19,444 bases of DNA from Deltaproteobacteria bacterium (lineage in GTDB: Bacteria > Desulfobacterota > Desulfuromonadia > Geobacterales > Geobacteraceae). The stretch covers positions 1-19,444 of the forward strand of contig JAJZQA010000006.1 in assembly GCA_021810985.1 (NCBI GenBank). The letters run 5' to 3'. The notes beneath the pieces were generated by a model that was given only the letters and a program-made list of their open reading frames with translations, was not told the origin of the DNA and ran no database searches. The position numbers and the translations under genes were made by a program. Below are positions 14,394-19,444 of the stretch, piece by piece. Every line of letters begins with the position of its first letter. The first letter of the stretch is position 1.

Positions 14394-15230
14394 CTACAGA
14401 TCAATTTCGCCGGTGAACACCTGAACCGCCGGGCCGGTCATGAACACCGGGCCGTTTTCCGGCCATTCCATCTCCAGGTCGCCGCCGGAAAGATGGTTGA
14501 CGATCCGCCGTTCGGTCAAACCGTTCAGCACACAGGCCACGGTCACCGCGCTTGCCCCGGTCCCGCAGGCCAGGGTTTCGCCGGCGCCCCGCTCCCAGGT
14601 CCGCTGACGTACCTCGGTCCGGGAGATCACCTGCACAAACTCCACGTTGGTCCGGCGGGGAAACATTTCGTGGTTTTCAATCAGAGGGCCGTACTTCTCC
14701 ACCGGAAAATCCTCCACATCGTCAACGAAGATGACGCAGTGGGGGTTGCCCATGGAAACACAGGTAATCTTGAAGGTGGAATGGAGGATATTGAGCGGCT
14801 CGTCGACAACTCGGCTCGCGGCGTCTCCAAGCATCGGAATCTCCGAACGGACCAGGCGCGGTTCGCCCATGTTGACCCGCACCCGGTCAATCTTGTTGGC
14901 GGAATTGGCAAAAAGCTGCAGCGTCAGAATTCCGGCGCCGGTTTCCGCGGTGATCTCCTTGTTAGCGACGATCCCCTGATCATAGGCATACTTGGCGACA
15001 CAGCGAATACCGTTTCCGCACATCTCCGATTCCGAGCCGTCGGAGTTGAACATGCGCATCCGCACATCGGCAACCGTCGACGGCATGATCAGGATGAGGC
15101 CGTCAGAGCCGATGCCAAAGTTGCGGTTGGAAACCTTTTGTGCCAGCTCAGCAGGATTTTCGACGTTTTCTTCAAAACAATTCACATAGACATAATCATT
15201 GCCAGCGCCCTGCATCTTGGTGAATTTCAT
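14394..15230 (-). CDS. dapF: Diaminopimelate epimerase
   Basis: 278 residues, full length. It begins MKFTKMQGAGNDYVYVNCFEE, with AAGGAG upstream of the ATG. The two catalytic Cys are in SEMCGNGIRCVAKYA (N-terminal half) and ETLACGTGASAV (C-terminal half), and VNMGEPR and MGNPHCVIFVDD are typical. The enzyme converts LL- to meso-diaminopimelate for lysine and peptidoglycan synthesis in the cytoplasm. It is followed after 38 bp by nfo on the same strand; the 83-bp gap upstream to the LysM gene shows no terminator, so read-through from that gene is possible. Confidence 0.97.
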   Translation of the reverse strand: MKFTKMQGAGNDYVYVNCFEENVENPAELAQKVSNRNFGIGSDGLILIMPSTVADVRMRMFNSDGSESEMCGNGIRCVAKYAYDQGIVANKEITAETGAGILTLQLFANSANKIDRVRVNMGEPRLVRSEIPMLGDAASRVVDEPLNILHSTFKITCVSMGNPHCVIFVDDVEDFPVEKYGPLIENHEMFPRRTNVEFVQVISRTEVRQRTWERGAGETLACGTGASAVTVACVLNGLTERRIVNHLSGGDLEMEWPENGPVFMTGPAVQVFTGEIDL

Positions 15231-15313
15231 ATTGTGACTCCTTCTCGTAGGGTGATTTCAGATCGGGTAAACCTTGATTACTATTTCTGTAAGTCGCACA
15301 GTTTCCGCCATAA

Positions 15314-16903
15314 TTATGGTGTACCCCATGCAACGGTTTTCAGCAAATCGAAAAACGGCTGTTCCACGGAACCATCGGTCAAAAATACTTTTTCGCCAGC
15401 CGGTCCCGGTATCCGGAAAAGGATTCCCGCCAGATCCAGGGTGAAAAGTCCATCGGGCAACGAGGTTAGTCGATGGGTGCGGTAGTCTGCCGGAATATTT
15501 ACTGCCGAGGAAATTTTCGCGGCCACGGTTCGCACATCTTCCGCACCGGCAATTGCGATTCTCAGGTAGCCGGCCAATTCCAGAAGGCGAAAGAGCGTGG
15601 CACGATTCGGGGTGGCAGTGCCGAAATCGACGAAGAAGCGTTTCCCGTTCCCTTCGAAATATCTGTCAACGGTGACACTCAGTGGGGCTGATCCAGCCTG
15701 GCCGACCTTGATCTCAATCGGATACTCCTTGCTCGCTTGTATCCCCAGTGCTTCCAGAATCGTATCCACCAGCGCCTCAGGCTTGCCGGGAAGCGCGGAA
15801 CGCACGGTGACAGAAGAAGAAACCGGAGCGGATTCCGTCGTCTCGCACCACCCCACCAAACGAAAATTCCTCGCCGCAAGATAGGAGACAAAACTTTCCG
15901 GTAGTGCCTGACAGCCATTTTTCTCCAACGACACCAGGATTGTGTTGCGCTTCGCCACCCCCGCTACTCTTTGCGCCGCGGTAAAATCCACCTTCAGCAA
16001 TAGTTTCGCTTCGGTTCCGAATTCCAGGGGAGCGCCCCCGTCGGTCGTGGCAAACCCCGCTGCCTGCAGCAGCTCTTTCACAAAGCCCTTCTCGTCGGCA
16101 GGATCAGCGACAACCGTTTCCCCTTTTTCCGCAACCACACCGGAGTAGTTCCCGAATACCGGCTGCACACCCGGTGGCACGATATGGATTTCCCTGCCGT
16201 TGAGCCCGGCCAGAGACGGTTCCCGCGCCGAACCGGCCTTTTCTTTCCCGGTCGCTGTTTCCGGCGGCTGCCTCTCGGGAAAAAGCCGCGCCCAGAAATC
16301 TTTGGCCCGGCGCAACAGCCCTTCATCCACACGTGGAGACGGGGTGGGAGATTCCGCCGCCGGGCTTGCCGCTGCGGCTGGCGGGGCAGAGACCGGAGCT
16401 GAAACTGGGGCAGGAGAAGGGACGGGAGCCTGAACGGTTTCCCGGGGAGCAATGATTTTCTTCCCGGAAAGGGGCAGCAACAGGGTTTGACCGATCTGAA
16501 GCCCGGAAGTGTCAACAATTCTGTTTATTCTCTTGACCTCAGGGATCAGTGCCTCCGCTTTTGCCGACGACAGGCCAAAACGCATCGTGAGGATTTTAAA
16601 AATATGATCCCCGGGTCGAACGGTATACCTGGTGTAGTCCCCCTCCTGCCGTTCCTCGGCCTTCGGGTGTGGCACGGCGATTCTCTTGCTGCGCCTCTTC
16701 TTCCTGGCCGCAGGCCGCGCACGCGGCTTTTTCCGCTCTTTTGAAACCGCACTACCTCGCTCCAGGTCACCGATCTCGATCTCGAAAGGTGAGCCGGCAG
16801 CGAAGCCCCGTCCAGGAGTACATAAGGAAAAGAGCAGAATCAGCGCAACTGGCAGTCCGTAAAAAATCGGGAAGCAGGGATGTTGATTTTTTCCGGCAGA
16901 CAT
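15314..16903 (-). CDS. Secreted LysM protein with three tandem repeats
   Basis: 529 residues. An N-terminal hydrophobic segment (about 15-36) acts as a signal peptide or anchor, followed by a basic stretch (RKKPRARPAARKKRRSKR, 57-74). A LysM domain at about 92-145 (YTVRPGDHIFKILTMRFG and LQIGQTLLLPL) should bind peptidoglycan. A Pro/Ala-rich linker (158-190) leads to the C-terminal half, where I see three units of similar pattern starting near 275, 379 and 460. Each has a helix (VKELLQAAGF, VDTILEALGI, VAAKISSAVNI), a beta-rich middle, then a second strand-helix (RNTILVSL..., KRFFVDFGT..., EKVFLTDGS...) ending near 352, 452 and 526. I do not recognise the repeat. The ATG follows GGAG. The gene lies 55 bp after the membrane-protein gene at 16959-18191, so the two probably form an envelope unit. 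Confidence 0.8.
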   Translation of the reverse strand: MSAGKNQHPCFPIFYGLPVALILLFSLCTPGRGFAAGSPFEIEIGDLERGSAVSKERKKPRARPAARKKRRSKRIAVPHPKAEERQEGDYTRYTVRPGDHIFKILTMRFGLSSAKAEALIPEVKRINRIVDTSGLQIGQTLLLPLSGKKIIAPRETVQAPVPSPAPVSAPVSAPPAAAASPAAESPTPSPRVDEGLLRRAKDFWARLFPERQPPETATGKEKAGSAREPSLAGLNGREIHIVPPGVQPVFGNYSGVVAEKGETVVADPADEKGFVKELLQAAGFATTDGGAPLEFGTEAKLLLKVDFTAAQRVAGVAKRNTILVSLEKNGCQALPESFVSYLAARNFRLVGWCETTESAPVSSSVTVRSALPGKPEALVDTILEALGIQASKEYPIEIKVGQAGSAPLSVTVDRYFEGNGKRFFVDFGTATPNRATLFRLLELAGYLRIAIAGAEDVRTVAAKISSAVNIPADYRTHRLTSLPDGLFTLDLAGILFRIPGPAGEKVFLTDGSVEQPFFDLLKTVAWGTP

Positions 16904-16945
16904 GTATTCTCCGTTTCCGCTTGGGTAATGAAATACTTTCAGGAA

Positions 16946-16960
16946 AAGCGCTTTGCGCTT
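16946..16960 (-). terminator. Weak hairpin between the two envelope genes
   Basis: AAGCGC and GCGCTT (16946-16951 and 16955-16960) form a 6-bp stem with a 3-nt loop overlapping the stop codon of the upstream gene; on the minus strand TTTTCC follows. It could attenuate transcription into the LysM gene. Confidence 0.3.
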
Positions 16961-18191
16961 ACTTTATGTCCAAGACAAATGCCTTCACGGACCGCTCCGG
17001 CTCCTTGCGATAGACAATGATCCGATCTCCCGTAAGGACGCTGCCCTTTTCAACGACATACGTCCCTTTTTGCTCCGTTGTTTCTACCACATACTGCCTG
17101 TCACCAGCCATCTCGGTCAAAACGGTGGAAAGCAGGGAGGGGCTGATACCCTGCCCACTCCGGTCGATAATCTGGAGCGCGCGAATCAGGCCCTTTTCCC
17201 GGAAGATCCTGAATTCCGTCAAGGGACCCTGGTAGCGCTCCCAACCAGGATTGGCCTTGCCGTAGGTACTGTCCGCGGCCTGGCGAGGCAGAAAAGCAGG
17301 GAGAGCGCCCGGTAAATTCTGAAAGGCCGGTGAAGCCACCTGTCCCTCTGCGCCCGGCTGTGAGGACAAGGCGCGCGGAACTTCGGCAGTCCCGCCCGGT
17401 TTCTGCTGGTAAACAGAGAACATAACTATCAGGGCCAGGAAACATGCGCCCACTGCGCCAAGAATCAGGAGAAGTCTGGGCTGGCGGAGGCGCTCGCGGA
17501 AAGTAGGCTTGCCCCAGGTGACCCGAAGCGGACCGGCTATAGCATCCGGCGACACCAGGGGAATCTCCCGCCGCGGCACGATACGCTCACCGTTTGCTTC
17601 GTTCAGCGCACTTTCCAGTTTCGCCTGAAAAGACATCTTGGGCTCATCAGAAACAGGAGTAACATTTCGCGGGGAGAATTCCTGAGCCGGATACGGAACT
17701 GACCCTTGGATTTTCACCACATCAGCGATGCTTTCGGTCAGAACAGGCGGTTCCGGCTCAACCGGTTTTTTCTCAACTGCCTGCCGCGGCTGCTTGTTCT
17801 TGACGGACATCTTCTTTTTTTTCGTCCCTGCCGCGGGCGCGGAAACGATGTCCAGAATTGCCGCGGTAAGCTCGCTATCACTCAACGTGCTGTCAAGCAC
17901 CGCCTGAAACGGCTTTCTGCCGGACAACGGAATTGATTCCGGGTCACCGAACAGAACAATCCTGACCTTTTTTCCCTTTAATTCTTCACCAATGCGGTAC
18001 GCAAGGAGCTCTCCGGACATTTCACCCAGACGCTCCTGAATAAAAATCAGATTTCGACTATGAGGAGAAACCAGGGAGAAGACCTCGTGGATAGCGCTCG
18101 CGATACGAAATTTTCCGGCCTGCTGCACCGCGGAACCGTTGAAAATCTTGAGCAGTCGCTCCTGATTTGTCAAAAGGACAATGTTTACCAC
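16959..18191 (-). CDS. Membrane protein with receiver-like N-terminal domain, function unknown
   Basis: 410 residues, starting at GTG (18191); an in-frame TAA eight codons upstream excludes a longer start. Residues 1-117 look like a response-regulator receiver fold: strands NIVLLTN (3-9), NLIFIQE (47-53), VRIVLFGD (76-83) and FQAVLD (95-100) separated by helices. The phosphoryl-acceptor Asp after the third strand is not there (FIQERLG), so it would be a pseudo-receiver. A Lys-rich linker follows (124-142), then one transmembrane helix at about 240-261 and an outside domain of about 150 residues ending VKAFVLDIK that I do not recognise. The likely topology is cytoplasmic N-terminus and periplasmic C-terminus. 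It is the first gene of a unit with the LysM gene. Confidence 0.75.
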   Translation of the reverse strand: MVNIVLLTNQERLLKIFNGSAVQQAGKFRIASAIHEVFSLVSPHSRNLIFIQERLGEMSGELLAYRIGEELKGKKVRIVLFGDPESIPLSGRKPFQAVLDSTLSDSELTAAILDIVSAPAAGTKKKKMSVKNKQPRQAVEKKPVEPEPPVLTESIADVVKIQGSVPYPAQEFSPRNVTPVSDEPKMSFQAKLESALNEANGERIVPRREIPLVSPDAIAGPLRVTWGKPTFRERLRQPRLLLILGAVGACFLALIVMFSVYQQKPGGTAEVPRALSSQPGAEGQVASPAFQNLPGALPAFLPRQAADSTYGKANPGWERYQGPLTEFRIFREKGLIRALQIIDRSGQGISPSLLSTVLTEMAGDRQYVVETTEQKGTYVVEKGSVLTGDRIIVYRKEPERSVKAFVLDIK

Positions 18192-18379
18192 TAGAAATTC
18201 CGAACCTTTCTTTTACCAAATTCAACCGGAAACTACTCTACCGCAATACGACGACGGAAACAACCGGGAGAATCTTCCTTGTGAACGACCACAAAACCAC
18301 TAGTACGAACGGAATGCGGAAAACTCAGGGAAGGCTCCGTTCATTTTCTTGCAAAAACTTGCAGGATACGGGAGAATGA

Positions 18380-18625
18380 ATGCCGGCAAAACAGGAAAGA
18401 AGCCTGCTGTACTCGCGGCTGGAGGCTACCCCCGTGGAATTGAAAAACAAGATCTGGATGAACGGCAACCTGGAGTGGTTCGCCTATCTGGGAGACGAAA
18501 CGGTTTATCTCGGCCGCAGGGAAGTCCCCTATCCTCTCCGGGAAGGAGACCGCTGGACCAACGGCTCTGGCGATATTTTCCGCATCGTCGCGGGGGAAAT
18601 AACCAGAGAATTTTCTCCGAATTGA
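18380..18625 (+). CDS. Hypothetical protein, 81 residues
   Basis: A short plus-strand gene with GGGAG placed 6 nt before the ATG at 18380. It has no signal peptide or membrane segment. The sequence is mostly beta-rich with several aromatic residues (IWMNGNLEWFAYLGDETVYLG, then WTNGSGDIFRIVAGEI), suggesting a small barrel-like domain, but I do not recognise the family. It is divergent from the membrane-protein gene (188-bp spacer, no convincing promoter for either side; CTTGCA occurs twice at 18349-18364) and convergent with the flavin-reductase-like gene, with no clear terminator in the 55 bp between them. Confidence 0.65.
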   Translation: MPAKQERSLLYSRLEATPVELKNKIWMNGNLEWFAYLGDETVYLGRREVPYPLREGDRWTNGSGDIFRIVAGEITREFSPN

Positions 18626-18680
18626 ACACAAGCCGGCAACCCGCTTATTCCCCCCGCTTTAATTTCCCTGCCGAAAAACC

Positions 18681-19247
18681 TTACTTCTTTCCTCCGGTAA
18701 AACCATAGGTCCCAATCGCCTCCTTCAGGCTCCAGTACTGGGAAGCCTGGGGACAGTAAGCAATAGGACTCAGCTTGGCAATATCGATCGCGCCCTTTTC
18801 GTTCATTACCTCTTCATCCATATGAGCCGCCACGATCTCAGCCAGGAACAGGTCGTGAGTTCCCAGACTCTTGATCTCGATGACACGGCATTCCAGGTTC
18901 ACCGGACATTCCTTGATGAGGGGTGCGGCTACCTCGCTGCCCGGCACCGGGGTAAGCCCCAGTTCCTTGAATTTGTCCACCTCCCGGCCGCTGGCAACCC
19001 CGCAGAAATCCAGTTCCCGGATTTGCCCTTCCCGGGGAATATTCACCACAAACTCTCCGGATTTCTTTATCAGACCATGGGAATACCTGCCAGGCCTGAT
19101 CGACACACTCAGCACCGGTGGTTCGGAGCAGACAACCCCCACCCAGGCAATCGTGATTATGTTCGGTACCCCGACTTCCGCGGCACAGGAGACCATTGCC
19201 GTGGGCGTTGGAAAAAGGTATGTCCCCTTCTTGATACTTTTTTTCAT
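18681..19247 (-). CDS. Flavin reductase-like (FMN-binding split barrel) protein
   Basis: 188 residues. The pattern fits the flavin reductase-like family: FPTPTAMVSCAAEVGVPNIITIAW (12-35), PPVLSVSIRPGRYSHGLIKKSGEFVVNIP (43-71), and FCGVASGREVDKFKELGL (82-99). Such proteins bind FMN and either reduce flavins with NAD(P)H or act as small redox proteins in anaerobes. The ATG at 19247 has GGGAGG 5 nt upstream. Only 28 bp separate the start from the inverted-repeat element at 19276-19443, so its native promoter is displaced or is supplied by the element. The substrate and electron donor cannot be read from the sequence. Confidence 0.88.
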   Translation of the reverse strand: MKKSIKKGTYLFPTPTAMVSCAAEVGVPNIITIAWVGVVCSEPPVLSVSIRPGRYSHGLIKKSGEFVVNIPREGQIRELDFCGVASGREVDKFKELGLTPVPGSEVAAPLIKECPVNLECRVIEIKSLGTHDLFLAEIVAAHMDEEVMNEKGAIDIAKLSPIAYCPQASQYWSLKEAIGTYGFTGGKK

Positions 19248-19275
19248 CGGTTCCTCCCTAAACTATCTATAGTGT

Positions 19276-19443
19276 CTAGGAGCCTGTCGCACTTAGGGTA
19301 AACCTGCTGCAAATCCGTCTGGACGGTCCATATTTCGCCGCTTTTTTGGGCAATAGAACAACTATTACCCTGCAAAATCGACAAAATCTGTCCTCGCCCA
19401 GCCGAATTTTCGCTTCGATTTCCTAAGTCCGACAGGCTCCTAG
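19276..19443. mobile_element. Probable MITE with 22-bp terminal inverted repeats and CTAG ends
   Basis: The two ends, 19276-19297 and 19422-19443, are inverted repeats of 22 bp with a single mismatch (C at 19290 against G in the other arm). Both begin CTAGGAGCCTGTCG and continue ACTTAGG after the mismatch. CTAG at each outer end may be a 4-bp target duplication or part of the repeat. The 168-bp element has no coding frame, and contains a smaller hairpin at 19349-19371 (GGGCAATAG / CTATTACCC, one mismatch). This fits a non-autonomous element mobilised by a transposase that targets CTAG, such as an IS5- or IS1182-like enzyme; the family is inferred. No transposase lies in the window. Confidence 0.75.
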
Positions 19444-19444
19444 C

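Noticed and set aside
15308..15319. CCATAATTATGG palindrome at the end of the LysM gene
   Set aside because: It overlaps the stop codon, is short and AT-rich, and has no T-tract; likely chance.

Overview
The window looks like part of a chromosome from a Geobacter/Desulfuromonas-type deltaproteobacterium (Desulfobacterota). This is inferred from the moderately high G+C, the DUF4197 and SlyD-type proteins, the radical-SAM-rich gene content and the densely coupled minus-strand operons; no rRNA or other taxonomic marker is present. Almost all genes lie on the minus strand. Only a SlyD-like FKBP, a small secreted protein and an 81-residue hypothetical lie on the plus strand. I see no tRNA, rRNA or CRISPR array.

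Layout, left to right. Positions 1-2064 hold the 5' two-thirds or so of a type VI secretion baseplate gene. It is one continuous reading frame carrying a complete TssG-like domain followed by the N-terminal half of TssF; it runs off the left edge. A 460-bp spacer follows, with a candidate promoter, a composite palindromic repeat and a strong terminator for the DUF4197 lipoprotein-like/secreted gene (2526-3281). Positions 3416-11489 form a tightly coupled nine-gene minus-strand operon. In transcription order it encodes a NodB-type polysaccharide deacetylase, a GT2 glycosyltransferase, a radical SAM/SPASM-like enzyme, an LpxL-like acyltransferase, an acyl carrier protein, a B12-binding radical SAM protein, a FabD-like acyltransferase, a hotdog thioesterase and a second B12-binding radical SAM protein. 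It has the parts to load, tailor and transfer an acyl group and to build or trim a sugar, but no ketosynthase, ketoreductase or dehydratase. It is the best candidate here for an undescribed biosynthetic system, perhaps a modified glycolipid or envelope lipid.

To the right, divergent promoters separate that operon from the plus-strand FKBP gene, whose FKBP loop carries a Cys/acid-rich insertion. Then come a small secreted helical protein, a minus-strand dapF-nfo-macrodomain group, and a two-gene envelope unit. That unit encodes a membrane protein with a receiver-like N-terminus and a LysM protein with three apparent tandem repeats. The right end holds a short hypothetical gene, a flavin-reductase-like gene and, directly upstream of its ribosome binding site, a 168-bp element with 22-bp inverted termini that looks like a MITE inserted at CTAG.
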